Under the pieces are notes generated by a model that was given only the letters and a program-made list of their open reading frames with translations, made no database searches and was not told the origin of the DNA. A stretch of 64,000 nucleotides of DNA, taken from positions 1-64,000 of the forward strand of contig NZ_BMOT01000005.1 in assembly GCF_014647215.1 (NCBI RefSeq). Direction: 5' to 3'. The position numbers were made by a program, and so were the translations under genes. This document shows positions 24,124 through 33,663 of the stretch, one piece after another. This DNA comes from Shewanella aestuarii (GTDB lineage: Bacteria; Pseudomonadota; Gammaproteobacteria; Enterobacterales; Shewanellaceae). Each line of letters opens with the position of its first letter. Position 1 is the stretch's first letter.

Positions 24124-25392
24124 GTGCAAAAGCTTAATATTTTAAGGAAATTGACTGTGTTTTTTACAGTCTTTTTTTTATTAACCCCAACTTTTAAGGT
24201 TCCAGGTTTTATTGGGATTAGGTTTGATGATTTACTGGCATTTTTAATAATTTTTTTATTTTTTCTATTATCTAAATCTGTAACTATCAGTGTTAAAGTT
24301 CCAGTACGTGCAGGCTTAATAATCATATTTTGTTTACTAATGCTAATTTCTATTTCATGGGGTTCAACCTATGGTCTTCCTTCTAGTATTCTTGATTTGA
24401 CAAAGTATATTTGGCTTGCGAAGCTATTTGTTATTTATTTAGTTTTTTATAATTATATTTATTTTGATACTTCAGTTGATAACGTTATAGAGAGAAGAAA
24501 TGCCTCTTTATCATTCATAGTAACTATAGCTTCTGTGTCAGCTTTAATTTGTATTAGTCAGTTTTTTAATCCATTAAATATTAATAAGTATTATGTCCCA
24601 TTTATTGCGCCAACTCAATTTACTACGCTTATTGAGGGGTATGGCACACCTAGAGTTGTGGGGATGATAGGTAATCCCAATGCTCAAGGTTATCTAATGG
24701 CTTTAACTTTGTTATCAGGCTTGTATCTTATGTTAACAAAAACATCTAAGCTTTTAAGCATTAAACTATTTTTGATATTTATAGCTATGCTAATGACTCT
24801 TTCAAGATCTTCATTGGCTGTTTTTGTTATTGGAGCTTTATTGTTATTTGTTTTTTATAAAAAGAATAAAATTTTTTCTTATTATAAATATTTAACATTA
24901 TCAGTAATTGGTGTGTTTTTATTTGGAGCTTTTATTTTTTTGAAAGAAAATGAAGTTATTTATAATTTAATCTTATGGCGATTTGAAGGCCTGGGTAATA
25001 TCATGGAGGATAAAAGCTTCATTACACGTTTTCATGGGTGGATTATAAATTTCGAATATTTTACTTTAAGTCCCGTTTTTGGTGTAGGCCCCCTACCCAG
25101 AGGGGGGGAAGTATTTGGTACATCGGATAATGAATGGATGTTTTTTTTAAGGTCTTATGGAGCAGTTGGCACAGCTTGGCTGTTACTCTTTCTTTATTCC
25201 TCTTTTATTTTTACTAATAAGATTAAGGCGATATATATGAGAAATTTTAATTACTTCACTTTATCGGTTGTTATTATGACTTCTATATATATGATCCCAG
25301 CAGGAGTTATTACTAGCAGTAGTCTTAGCTCGCTTTTTGTTGCTATCTTGGCTTTTAATGATAAGCAACTTTTTGTTTTTACAAATAAGTAA
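24124..25392 (+). CDS. wzy: Wzy-type O-antigen polymerase
   Basis: A 422-residue polytopic membrane protein with about ten hydrophobic helices and a large periplasmic loop, matching the O-antigen polymerase/ligase superfamily. The loop segment FHGWIINFEYFTLSPVFGVG then a Gly-rich turn and DNEWMFFLRSYGAVGTAWLL is the Wzy_C-type signature. Being in the locus beside Wzx and Wzz, it is read as polymerase and not as WaaL ligase. GTG start at 24124 with AAGG 6 nt upstream. The gene contains a G7 tract (25102-25108) and a T8 tract (25141-25148). Confidence 0.87.
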   Translation: MQKLNILRKLTVFFTVFFLLTPTFKVPGFIGIRFDDLLAFLIIFLFFLLSKSVTISVKVPVRAGLIIIFCLLMLISISWGSTYGLPSSILDLTKYIWLAKLFVIYLVFYNYIYFDTSVDNVIERRNASLSFIVTIASVSALICISQFFNPLNINKYYVPFIAPTQFTTLIEGYGTPRVVGMIGNPNAQGYLMALTLLSGLYLMLTKTSKLLSIKLFLIFIAMLMTLSRSSLAVFVIGALLLFVFYKKNKIFSYYKYLTLSVIGVFLFGAFIFLKENEVIYNLILWRFEGLGNIMEDKSFITRFHGWIINFEYFTLSPVFGVGPLPRGGEVFGTSDNEWMFFLRSYGAVGTAWLLLFLYSSFIFTNKIKAIYMRNFNYFTLSVVIMTSIYMIPAGVITSSSLSSLFVAILAFNDKQLFVFTNK

Positions 25393-25514
25393 AAGTTACC
25401 TTTTAGAATACTCATTGAGCATAAAGTTATTCTGCTTTTTACACTCTTAACAATGCTATATGTGGAGTTGCATTTAAGTTTATAATATTAATAATTACAA
25501 CAAGTGGTAATGGT

Positions 25515-26627
25515 ATGAAGTATAAAGTAACTCACTTAACATCAGCACATCCCAGATATGACATTCGGATTTTTTTGAAAATGTGTAGTTCATTAGCAAA
25601 AGAAGGCTATATTGTCAATTTAGTTGTTGCTGATGGTGACGGAGATGAAGTTTGTAATGAGGTAAACATATTCGACACTGGCGTAAAAGCTAAAGGTCGA
25701 ATTGAGCGAATGACTAAAACAGTTCATTGTGTTTACGAAAAAGCAAAAGAATTAGATTCTGATATATATCATTTGCATGATCCTGAGTTAATCCCTATAG
25801 GCGTACGATTAAAAAAATTAGGGAAAGTTGTTATATTTGATGCACATGAAGATTTACCTAAGCAATTAAAATCAAAACCATATTTAAATGTATTCTTTAG
25901 GAAAACCCTCCCTGTGGTGTTTAGTCTTTATGAACAGTTTGTATTCAGAAAGTTTGATGCATTAATCGGAGCAACACCCTCGATTACTAATAAATTAAAA
26001 AAAATAAACTCAAATTCGTTTACAGTTAATAATTATCCAATTTTGGGTGAGTTAAGTTCAGCTTCAAGCACAACATGGGACGTTAGGGCTAATGAAGTCT
26101 GTTATTTAGGTGGGATCGCCGAAATAAGAGGAATTAAACAAGTTATAGCTTCTCTCGCTGAAACCCCAAATATAAAGCTTAATCTCGCTGGGCGCTTTTC
26201 TGAAAAACATGTAGAAGAAGAGGTTAAATCTTGGGAAGTTTGGAATCAAGTAAATGAGCTTGGTTTTATTAACCGCGAAGAGGCTGCAAAAGTTTTAGGA
26301 CGTTCAAAAGCTGGCGTTGTTACCTTTCATGATTATCCCAATCATATTGATGCACAACCAAATAAAATGTTTGAATACATGTCAGCAGGTTTGCCAATTA
26401 TTACTTCAAATTTCCCAATGTGGAAGGACGTTGTCGAAGGTAATAATTGTGGTATTTGTGTTGATCCAATGGATTCTCATGCTATTGCTGAAGCTGTTAA
26501 CTATATAATCAATAATCCTAAAGAGGCTGAGCTTATGGGAAGCAATGCTTTGTCTGCAATCAAACATAAATATAATTGGTCTGTGGAAGAGCAGACTCTG
26601 TTCAAATTATATAAGGAACTATTATAA
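25515..26627 (+). CDS. Glycosyltransferase (GT4-like)
   Basis: A 370-residue GT-B enzyme. The N-terminus has VTHLTSAHPRYDIRIFLKMC, followed by DIYHLHDPELIPIG and VIFDAHEDLPKQL, a pattern common in O-antigen GT4 transferases. The C-terminal domain has VCYLGGIAEIRGIKQVI, KAGVVTFHDYPNHIDAQPNK and MFEYMSAGLPIITSNFPMW (about 287-305). A spacer of 122 bp without a recognisable gene separates it from wzy. Its TAA overlaps the wbpI ATG (TAATG), so the two are translationally coupled. Donor unknown. Confidence 0.88.
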   Translation: MKYKVTHLTSAHPRYDIRIFLKMCSSLAKEGYIVNLVVADGDGDEVCNEVNIFDTGVKAKGRIERMTKTVHCVYEKAKELDSDIYHLHDPELIPIGVRLKKLGKVVIFDAHEDLPKQLKSKPYLNVFFRKTLPVVFSLYEQFVFRKFDALIGATPSITNKLKKINSNSFTVNNYPILGELSSASSTTWDVRANEVCYLGGIAEIRGIKQVIASLAETPNIKLNLAGRFSEKHVEEEVKSWEVWNQVNELGFINREEAAKVLGRSKAGVVTFHDYPNHIDAQPNKMFEYMSAGLPIITSNFPMWKDVVEGNNCGICVDPMDSHAIAEAVNYIINNPKEAELMGSNALSAIKHKYNWSVEEQTLFKLYKELL

Positions 26628-27700
26628 TGACTAAAGTTGTAACCATATTAGGTGCGAGGCCTCAATTTATCAAAGCGGGTAGTGTAAGCCGAGAGTTTGC
26701 AAAATATGATAATTTTAAAGAAATTATCGTTCATACTGGGCAGCATTATGATGCGAATATGAGTGATGTGTTTTTTGATGAAATGAAAATTCCAAAGCCA
26801 GATTATTTCTTAGGCATTGGCGGTAAGTCTCATGGCGCTATGACTGGCCAAATGATCGAAAAAATTGAAGAAGTACTTTTGAACGAAAAACCGGACTGGG
26901 TACTGGTATATGGTGATACTAATTCAACATTAGCCGGCGCTATCGCTGCCTCTAAGCTTCATATTAAAGTTGCTCATATTGAAGCTGGTTTACGCTCATT
27001 TAATATGAAAATGCCAGAGGAGGTTAATCGAATACTTACAGATCGTATTAGTTCAATTTTATTCTGCCCAACACAAACTGCAATAGATAATCTGCAAAGT
27101 GAAGGCGTTGATAAATGGAATACTCAAGTTGAGCTATCAGGTGATGTAATGCAAGATGGTGCCATTTTTTATAGAGACCTTGCTGAAAAACCACCAGGCC
27201 TCACTTTAGATAGGGAATTTATATTATCTACCATTCATCGAGCTGAAAATACAGATTCGGAAAAAAGACTAACTGCAATTGTAGAATCATTAAATGAGAT
27301 CGCAGAGCAGATTGCTGTTGTATTGCCTCTACATCCACGTACAAAAATTAAGCTTGAAGCTTTATCTGTTAAGTTATCTTCAAAAGTTACATTAATTGAT
27401 CCTGTAGGCTATTTAAATATGGTGTGGTTAATTGATAACTGTAAGCTAGTCATGACGGATAGCGGTGGATTACAAAAAGAGGCTTTCTTTTTTGAAAAAC
27501 CTTGTATCACTCTCAGAGATGAGACTGAATGGGTCGAGTTAGTTATAAATAACTTTAATACTTTAGTAGGCGCAGATAAAGCTGCGATAATTAGTGCTTT
27601 TAAAGAACATACATTTTCTAATGATTTTAGTATTGATTTATATGGAAATGGGTTTGCTTCTAACAATATTGCAAATGCATTAATTAACTATGAAAAGTAA
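26627..27700 (+). CDS. wbpI: UDP-2,3-diacetamido-2,3-dideoxyglucuronate 2-epimerase
   Basis: A non-hydrolysing UDP-GlcNAc 2-epimerase family member (357 aa). It begins VVTILGARPQFIKAGSVSRE, then IIVHTGQHYDANMSDVFFDE, VYGDTNSTLAGAIAASKL, HIEAGLRSFNMKMPEEVNRI and MTDSGGLQKEAFFFEKPCIT, all close to WbpI of P. aeruginosa, which makes UDP-ManNAc3NAcA from UDP-GlcNAc3NAcA. Coexistence with wbpB, wbpD and wbpE supports WbpI over WecB. It lies away from those genes, but in the same operon, and overlaps the next gene by 11 bp. Confidence 0.92.
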   Translation: MTKVVTILGARPQFIKAGSVSREFAKYDNFKEIIVHTGQHYDANMSDVFFDEMKIPKPDYFLGIGGKSHGAMTGQMIEKIEEVLLNEKPDWVLVYGDTNSTLAGAIAASKLHIKVAHIEAGLRSFNMKMPEEVNRILTDRISSILFCPTQTAIDNLQSEGVDKWNTQVELSGDVMQDGAIFYRDLAEKPPGLTLDREFILSTIHRAENTDSEKRLTAIVESLNEIAEQIAVVLPLHPRTKIKLEALSVKLSSKVTLIDPVGYLNMVWLIDNCKLVMTDSGGLQKEAFFFEKPCITLRDETEWVELVINNFNTLVGADKAAIISAFKEHTFSNDFSIDLYGNGFASNNIANALINYEK

Positions 27701-28922
27701 CATTTGGTACATATCAAAATATGCCAATATAAAAAAGTACGGAGCAGATACCAGACATGCCAGCTTTTGCGAAGAATTTGCAAAAGCTGGGCATAAAGTG
27801 AGGCTGATTACATCGAACTCTTCTCATTTATATAATAACTTACCAAAATTTAAAAATCGTTATTACGACGTGAAAAGTAATAACTTTAATGTTACTTGGG
27901 TAAACACTTTGAAATACTCCAAAGCTACAAGTATTAAACGAATTTTTAGTTGGTTATGGTTTGATTTTTTTGTGTTTTTGATGGCTTTTAACAATAAGTA
28001 TGAAAAGCCAGATGTTGTTATTGCTTCCTCGCTATCTTTGTTTACTGTTTTAACAGGTTGTTTTTATAAGAAATTTTATAAAGCTAAGTTTATATTTGAA
28101 GTTAGAGATATTTGGCCTCAAACGTTAATAGATTTAAAAGGGTTTAGCTCAAACCATCCTTTAATTTGGCTTTTAAATAAAATAGAACGATTAGGTTATA
28201 AATATTCTGACGCCATTGTTGGTACTATGCCGGGTTTAAAGCTCCATGTTGAAAATGAGGTAGGTCTTGGCTCTAAAGTGCATTGCATTCCACAAGGTGT
28301 AAACTTAGCTTTTTATGACAATAGTCAAGAAAAATTATGCGAAGAGTATGTTGAACAGTACATACCCAAGAATAAGTTTATTGTGACTTACACCGGAACT
28401 TTTGGGGAAGCTAATGCTTTAGAGTATATAATTGAAGCCGCAAAAAAATTGAAGCATACAAGTCAAATACATTTTTTATTAGTTGGGGAAGGTTATTTAA
28501 AAGAGGAGCTGAAAGATAATGCTAGCGAGCTTACGAATATAACTTTTGCTCCTAAAGTAGTAAAAGAGCAAGTACAACATTTACTTAGCTTATCAGATCT
28601 ACTTGTTGCCTCTGTTCGAGATGAAAAAATTTATAAATACGGAATGTCTTTGAATAAGTTTATCGATTACATGTATGCAAAAAAGCCTATTGTTTGTATG
28701 TACTCTGGTTACCCATCTATGATAAATGAAGCTAAATGTGGGGAGTTTACGCCTGCTGAAAACAGTAATTATTTTGCTAGTGCAATCAAGAAATACCAAC
28801 TAATGACTTCATTAGATAGACAGCAGATTGGTGGTTTGGGTTATAAGTTTCTTATAAGCGAAAGAAGCTTTGGCGTGTTAAGTAAAAGGTATATGGAATT
28901 ATTCAATGAAGCGTCTCTTTGA
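27690..28922 (+). CDS. WbuB-like glycosyltransferase (GT4)
   Basis: A 410-residue GT-B enzyme that resembles the WbuB group. It starts [20 protein letters not shown], has [19 protein letters not shown] (about 135-153) and [16 protein letters not shown], and in the C-terminal domain [33 protein letters not shown] and [19 protein letters not shown]. WbuB-type enzymes often sit next to the initiating transferase and add the second sugar, so it may act on diNAcBac-PP-undecaprenol (inference). It overlaps wbpI upstream by 11 bp and the PglC-like gene downstream by 17 bp. Confidence 0.88.
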   Translation: MKSNIWYISKYANIKKYGADTRHASFCEEFAKAGHKVRLITSNSSHLYNNLPKFKNRYYDVKSNNFNVTWVNTLKYSKATSIKRIFSWLWFDFFVFLMAFNNKYEKPDVVIASSLSLFTVLTGCFYKKFYKAKFIFEVRDIWPQTLIDLKGFSSNHPLIWLLNKIERLGYKYSDAIVGTMPGLKLHVENEVGLGSKVHCIPQGVNLAFYDNSQEKLCEEYVEQYIPKNKFIVTYTGTFGEANALEYIIEAAKKLKHTSQIHFLLVGEGYLKEELKDNASELTNITFAPKVVKEQVQHLLSLSDLLVASVRDEKIYKYGMSLNKFIDYMYAKKPIVCMYSGYPSMINEAKCGEFTPAENSNYFASAIKKYQLMTSLDRQQIGGLGYKFLISERSFGVLSKRYMELFNEASL

Positions 28923-29502
28923 CTTTATAGTTGCTCTTTGCGCATTAATTACTTTATTACCAGTAATAATCGTTGTTGCGGCACTTATCCGTTTTAAATT
29001 AGGTTCGTCTATATTATTCATTCAAAATCGTCCTGGTTTAAATGGCGATATTTTTAAAATGATGAAGTTTAGAACCATGTTAGATGCTAAAGATAAACAG
29101 GGGAATTTATTACCTGATGAACAACGTATGACTAAGTTTGGCTCATTTTTACGCTCTACTAGCTTGGATGAGCTGCCTGGATTATTTAATGTTTTAAAAG
29201 GGGACATGAGCATAGTAGGGCCCAGACCTTTATTGGTACAATATTTACCACTTTATAGCCCAGAGCAATCTCGTCGCCACAATATACGCCCAGGTATTAC
29301 AGGTTGGGCACAAGTTAATGGCCGTAATGCAATTAGCTGGGATCAAAAATTTAAACTTGATGTTTGGTATGTAGATAATCAAAGTTTTTTCCTCGATTTT
29401 AAAATAATATTACTTACGGTTAAGAAAGTCTTAGTCCGTGAAGGGATAAGCGCTGACGGGTATGTGACTATAGAGCCATTTAAAGGCAATAAATCGTCAT
29501 GA
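28906..29502 (+). CDS. pglC: Initiating sugar-phosphate transferase (PglC-type)
   Basis: A small (198 aa) monotopic phosphoglycosyl transferase that moves a sugar phosphate from UDP-sugar to undecaprenyl phosphate. One N-terminal hydrophobic re-entrant helix ([20 protein letters not shown]...) precedes the catalytic part: [10 protein letters not shown], the Asp-Glu dyad in [25 protein letters not shown], and [19 protein letters not shown]. The small size and its neighbours PglD-, PglE- and PglF-like suggest UDP-diNAc-bacillosamine as donor. Its stop overlaps the next start by 4 bp. Confidence 0.9.
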   Translation: MKRLFDFIVALCALITLLPVIIVVAALIRFKLGSSILFIQNRPGLNGDIFKMMKFRTMLDAKDKQGNLLPDEQRMTKFGSFLRSTSLDELPGLFNVLKGDMSIVGPRPLLVQYLPLYSPEQSRRHNIRPGITGWAQVNGRNAISWDQKFKLDVWYVDNQSFFLDFKIILLTVKKVLVREGISADGYVTIEPFKGNKSS

Positions 29503-30128
29503 AATCCTTAGCTATTTTAGGCGCTAGTGGTCATGGCAAAGTATTGGCAGACATAGCATTACTAAATGGTTACGAATGCATTCAATTTTTCGATGACCGT
29601 TATCCCGAATTAAAAAAAATTGGGTGTTGGGCAGTCTTAGGTAACACCAGTAATTTATTATCTTGTTGTGCAGATTACTCATCTGTGATTATAGGCATAG
29701 GGCATAACTCAACTCGGTTGCGTAAACAAATCGAATTGGAAAAAGTGGGTGCTCACTTAGCGACGTTAGTACACCCTACTGCAGTAATAAGCACATTTTC
29801 GACCATTCAGCCGGGGAGTGCAGTGATGGCTGGAGCGGTGGTTAACGCGTTCGCTACTGTTGGCAAAGCGGCTATCGTGAATACTGCAGCCACGGTCGAT
29901 CACGATTGCCAATTAGGCGATGCTATTCACATTAGCCCTGGTGCACACTTAGCTGGTTCGGTTAATGTGGGGGATTGTACTTGGATTGGCATCGGAGCTT
30001 GCGTAATTCAGTGTCTTACATTAGGCGCGAATGTCGTGGTTGGAGCCGGTTCTACGGTAATTAATTCTGTTTGTAACGATACAACGGTTGTGGGTTCCCC
30101 CGCGAAACCTATCAGCCACACTCTTTAA
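29499..30128 (+). CDS. pglD: PglD-like UDP-4-amino-sugar N-acetyltransferase
   Basis: A 209-residue NeuD/PglD-family acetyltransferase: N-terminal Rossmann-like UDP-sugar domain ([20 protein letters not shown]), then a left-handed beta-helix with [40 protein letters not shown] (the His of DHDC is the expected base) and [20 protein letters not shown]. In Campylobacter, PglD makes UDP-diNAc-bacillosamine from the 4-amino sugar. It is placed between the PglC-like and PglE-like genes. Confidence 0.9.
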   Translation: MKSLAILGASGHGKVLADIALLNGYECIQFFDDRYPELKKIGCWAVLGNTSNLLSCCADYSSVIIGIGHNSTRLRKQIELEKVGAHLATLVHPTAVISTFSTIQPGSAVMAGAVVNAFATVGKAAIVNTAATVDHDCQLGDAIHISPGAHLAGSVNVGDCTWIGIGACVIQCLTLGANVVVGAGSTVINSVCNDTTVVGSPAKPISHTL

Positions 30129-30156
30129 TTTTTGACATATAATCTAGGACTACCTT

Positions 30157-31332
30157 GTGCTCAATATCCCATTTTCTCCATGGCCTTCTTTTACACAACA
30201 AGAAGCCGACGCGGTTAGCCGTGTTATTTTATCGAACAAAGTCAATTATTGGACTGGCACAGAGTGTCGTGAATTTGAAAAAGAGTTTGCGGCTTGGACT
30301 GGGTCTGAACATGCCATTGCTGTTGCAAATGGCACACTAGCCTTAGATTTAGCCTTAAAAGTGTTAGGTGTTGCTGATGGTGATGAAGTTATCTGCACTC
30401 CGCGCACATTTTTAGCTTCTGCCTCCTCAATAGTTACAGCTGGTGCGACTCCCGTTTTTGCCGATGTTGATTTAAATAGTCAAAATATAACTGCAGAAAG
30501 TATTGAAGCTGTTTTAACTCCAAAAACAAAAGCGGTTATTGTGGTTCATCTTGCCGGTATGCCTGCAGAGATGGATGCCATAATGAAGCTTTCTGCAAAA
30601 CATGGTTTTTATGTGATTGAAGATTGTGCTCAAGCACATGGAGCTAAATATAAAGGGCGCTGTGTCGGAACAATAGGTCACATTGGTGCTTGGTCTTTTT
30701 GTCAGGATAAAATCATGACTACCGGCGGAGAAGGTGGCATGGTGACAACCAATGACAAAGCCCTATGGTCTGCAATGTGGTCTTATAAAGATCATGGCAA
30801 AAGTTTTGATGCTATTTATAACCGTGAGCATCCACCAGGGTTCCGTTGGTTACATGAAAGCTTTGGTACTAACTGGCGTATGACTGAAATGCAGGGGGCG
30901 ATTGGTCGTATTCAGTTAACTCGTATGCAAGATTGGACGGCTAAACGTCAAACCAATGGGCAAGCGCTAGATGAAGCTGTAGCGGATCTTAATGTTGTTC
31001 GAACGGTCAAAGTACCCAATTATATAGAACATGCTGAATACAAGCATTATATGTTCGTCAATCTTGAAAACTTAGCGGAAGGTTGGACGCGTGATAGCAT
31101 TATTGATGAAATAATGGCAGCGGGTGTGCCTGCTTATCAAGGTAGTTGTTCTGAGGTTTATCTTGAAAAAGCCTTTGATAACACGACATGGCGTCCAAAA
31201 GACCGTTTATCAAATGCGGTTGAACTTGGTGAAACCAGTTTAATGTTTTTAGTACATCCTACATTGACTCAAGCAGAAATAGATAAAACATGTGACGTTA
31301 TTCGCCGAGTGTTGATGTCTGCACAAAAGTAG
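30157..31332 (+). CDS. pglE: PglE-like sugar 4-aminotransferase (DegT/DnrJ family)
   Basis: A PLP enzyme (391 aa) that would aminate UDP-4-keto-6-deoxy-GlcNAc at C4. Visible: the start LNIPFSPWPSFTQQEADAVS, NYWTGTECREFEKEFA, AVANGTLALDLALKVLGV, VIEDCAQAHGAKYKGR, and WSFCQDKIMTTGGEGGMV with the PLP Lys (about 184). GTG start at 30157 with AGGA upstream. The neighbouring WbpM provides its substrate and PglD uses its product. Family knowledge gives the step; the exact stereochemistry is inferred. Confidence 0.9.
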   Translation: MLNIPFSPWPSFTQQEADAVSRVILSNKVNYWTGTECREFEKEFAAWTGSEHAIAVANGTLALDLALKVLGVADGDEVICTPRTFLASASSIVTAGATPVFADVDLNSQNITAESIEAVLTPKTKAVIVVHLAGMPAEMDAIMKLSAKHGFYVIEDCAQAHGAKYKGRCVGTIGHIGAWSFCQDKIMTTGGEGGMVTTNDKALWSAMWSYKDHGKSFDAIYNREHPPGFRWLHESFGTNWRMTEMQGAIGRIQLTRMQDWTAKRQTNGQALDEAVADLNVVRTVKVPNYIEHAEYKHYMFVNLENLAEGWTRDSIIDEIMAAGVPAYQGSCSEVYLEKAFDNTTWRPKDRLSNAVELGETSLMFLVHPTLTQAEIDKTCDVIRRVLMSAQK

Positions 31333-31642
31333 AACATTCAGTACTATCTATTGCTTTTTTGGCGTTAGGGTGTTGTTTTACAAGTCTTAACGTTTTTCTA
31401 TTTAGTCCCAATATTTAAAAAGGGCGAAAAAAACTGTCTCAGACCTTTAAATCTGAGTGTTTAATTATCCTTGTTCTATCGCTTTTTTTAGGGGGATATT
31501 TACCCTCACACTTTAGTTTCACGTATAATGGACAAACCATAATTTGTGCAATGATCACTTTGTTTGTCTAAAATGAACGCGGTGATCCTGTCAGTATTTT
31601 AAGTTGTAATACATTATGATTTTTATCAATTTGGAGCGGAAA
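31333..31642 (+). other. 310-bp spacer before wbpM with a candidate promoter
   Basis: No coding sequence is seen. A CTCAGA / TCTGAG inverted repeat (31438-31457) lacks a T tract and is not a convincing terminator. A perfect TATAAT lies at 31524-31529; the best -35 (TTTACC, 31499-31504) is 19 bp away, which is long. wbpM may therefore have its own promoter besides operon read-through. Confidence 0.45.
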
Positions 31643-33574
31643 ATGGATTTTTTGCAAACATTATTTGGGCTTAAACGCTCACATAAACGTGTTGTCAGTT
31701 TGGTCATTGATTCAATCTTTCTTTGCTTTGCCTTTTGGGCGGCATTGTTAGTTCGTGTTGATGACATTAGTGTATTAGCCGATGCTAGCTACTGGTTGTT
31801 AGTGGCTATTGTGGTGCCTTTTAGTTTAGTGGCCTTTACTAAGCTGGGGTTGTACCGCGCAGTGTTACGCTATATGAGCCTACAAGCCTTGACGGCTATT
31901 TTTTTAGGCGTGGTGGTATCAACGATTACATTAGTGATTGCGTCCTATTTCACTGATGCGTTGCTTCCTCGTACTGTGCCCATTATTTATGCTGCTTTTG
32001 CCATTGTGTTTATTGGTGGCACTCGCGCGATTGTGCGTTCGCTTGTTGGCTCAGGCGTGAAGCGGATCGGTGAGCCTGTGATTATTTATGGCGCAGGTGT
32101 GAGTGGGCGCCAACTACTCACCTCTTTAGTGCTGAGTCATGAATATTATCCCTTTGCTTTTGTTGATGATGATGAAGCATTACATGGCACGGTTATTCAG
32201 GGGGTGCATGTTCATTCACCGTCGATTATTCGTAAATTGATCAAACAAAGAAAAGCGACCAAAGTATTGTTGGCTATTCCTAGTGCGACCAGAAGTAAGC
32301 GCCAGGATATTTTAAATCGACTGGAACCTTTATCTGTTCAGGTATTAACTATTCCAGCAATGTCAGATTTAGTTAATGGCACTAAACTTTACAGTGACAT
32401 TAAAGAAGTTGAGATTGACGATCTATTAGGGCGTGATTCGGTTGCACCTCGACAAGATCTCTTATCTGCCAATATTAAAGATAAAGTGGTTATGGTCACA
32501 GGGGCCGGTGGCTCAATTGGTTCTGAACTTTGTCGTCAAATTTTAAAACGAGCACCGAAGAAGTTAGTATTATTTGAGTTATCAGAATACTCACTTTATG
32601 CCATAGAAAGAGAGCTGAGCGCTACCGCTAGTGAACTGGGTTTAAATGTGCGCATTTTCCCTATGATGGGCTCAGTGCAACGTGAAAACCGTATTCAAGC
32701 CATCATGGAGTCTTTTGGTGTTCAGACAGTTTACCATGCTGCAGCCTATAAACATGTGCCTCTTGTTGAGCATAATGTGGTAGAAGGTGTGCGTAACAAC
32801 GTATTTGGCACCCTTTATACAGCAAGAGCGGCTATTGCAGCAAAAGTTGAAACCTTTGTTTTAGTGTCTACCGATAAAGCGGTTCGCCCGACCAATGTGA
32901 TGGGCACTACAAAGCGTATGGCCGAATTAGTTTTACAAGCCTTTGCTAAAGAAAAGCACAGCACGCGTTTTTGTATGGTGCGATTTGGTAATGTGTTAGG
33001 TTCATCTGGTTCTGTGGTGCCTTTATTTCGCAGTCAAATTGCTAATGGCGGCCCTGTTACCGTAACCCACCCTGAAATCACTCGTTTCTTTATGACCATT
33101 CCTGAAGCATCTCAGCTGGTTATTCAAGCTGGCGCTATGGGTAAAGGCGGCGATGTATTTGTTTTAGACATGGGGAAATCGGTTAAAATCGTCGATTTAG
33201 CGGCTAAGATGATCCGTTTAAGTGGTTTTGAAGTGCGTGATGAAACCAATCCTGAAGGTGATATTGCCATTGAGTTTACTGGTCTTCGTCCAGGTGAGAA
33301 GCTTTACGAAGAACTACTGATTGGCGATGATGTTACTGGTACTGAACACGAGCGTATCATGACCGCTAACGAGTTACATTTAACCTGGAATGAGTACGCT
33401 AAGATTCTCGAGCGTTTAGATACCGCATGTCATAACTTTGATCATGAAGCTATACGCGATATTTTATTAAAAACCCCAACGGGATTTGCGCCTACAGATG
33501 GTATCTGCGATTTGCTTTATCAGCAAACAGAGAAGAACTTACTCTCAAGAAAGAATGTGGTTAAGTTGGCTTAA
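31643..33574 (+). CDS. wbpM: Membrane UDP-GlcNAc 4,6-dehydratase (WbpM/PglF)
   Basis: Makes UDP-2-acetamido-2,6-dideoxy-4-keto-glucose, the first step towards bacillosamine. The full-length type: N-terminal membrane region with about four helices (about 10-125), a first nucleotide-binding domain ([15 protein letters not shown]) and the catalytic SDR domain with [20 protein letters not shown] and [20 protein letters not shown]. The latter carries the Met-x3-Lys typical of WbpM in place of Tyr-x3-Lys. ATG at 31643 is chosen because GGAG lies 6 nt upstream (31633-31636); the in-frame ATG at 31616 lacks this. 643 residues. Confidence 0.93.
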   Translation: MDFLQTLFGLKRSHKRVVSLVIDSIFLCFAFWAALLVRVDDISVLADASYWLLVAIVVPFSLVAFTKLGLYRAVLRYMSLQALTAIFLGVVVSTITLVIASYFTDALLPRTVPIIYAAFAIVFIGGTRAIVRSLVGSGVKRIGEPVIIYGAGVSGRQLLTSLVLSHEYYPFAFVDDDEALHGTVIQGVHVHSPSIIRKLIKQRKATKVLLAIPSATRSKRQDILNRLEPLSVQVLTIPAMSDLVNGTKLYSDIKEVEIDDLLGRDSVAPRQDLLSANIKDKVVMVTGAGGSIGSELCRQILKRAPKKLVLFELSEYSLYAIERELSATASELGLNVRIFPMMGSVQRENRIQAIMESFGVQTVYHAAAYKHVPLVEHNVVEGVRNNVFGTLYTARAAIAAKVETFVLVSTDKAVRPTNVMGTTKRMAELVLQAFAKEKHSTRFCMVRFGNVLGSSGSVVPLFRSQIANGGPVTVTHPEITRFFMTIPEASQLVIQAGAMGKGGDVFVLDMGKSVKIVDLAAKMIRLSGFEVRDETNPEGDIAIEFTGLRPGEKLYEELLIGDDVTGTEHERIMTANELHLTWNEYAKILERLDTACHNFDHEAIRDILLKTPTGFAPTDGICDLLYQQTEKNLLSRKNVVKLA

Positions 33575-33618
33575 GCTTCTTAATAATATATAAATTTTTT
33601 CAGTTCAGTTTTATAAAG

Positions 33619-33644
33619 ACCAACTTTATTGAGTTGGTTTTTTA
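33619..33644 (+). terminator. Terminator or attenuator between wbpM and glmM
   Basis: Stem ACCAACT (33619-33625) and AGTTGGT (33632-33638), loop TTATTG, then six T and A plus another T run. It is 45 bp after wbpM and only about 20 bp before the glmM ATG. Confidence 0.75.
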
Positions 33645-33663
33645 TTTTTTATCAAGGTTTTTT

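Noticed and set aside
24124..25392. WaaL O-antigen ligase
   Set aside because: The superfamily is the same, but its place between glycosyltransferases and with Wzx and Wzz in one locus favours the Wzy polymerase.
31438..31457. Terminator after the PglE-like gene
   Set aside because: The CTCAGA/TCTGAG stem is only 6 bp and has no T tract.
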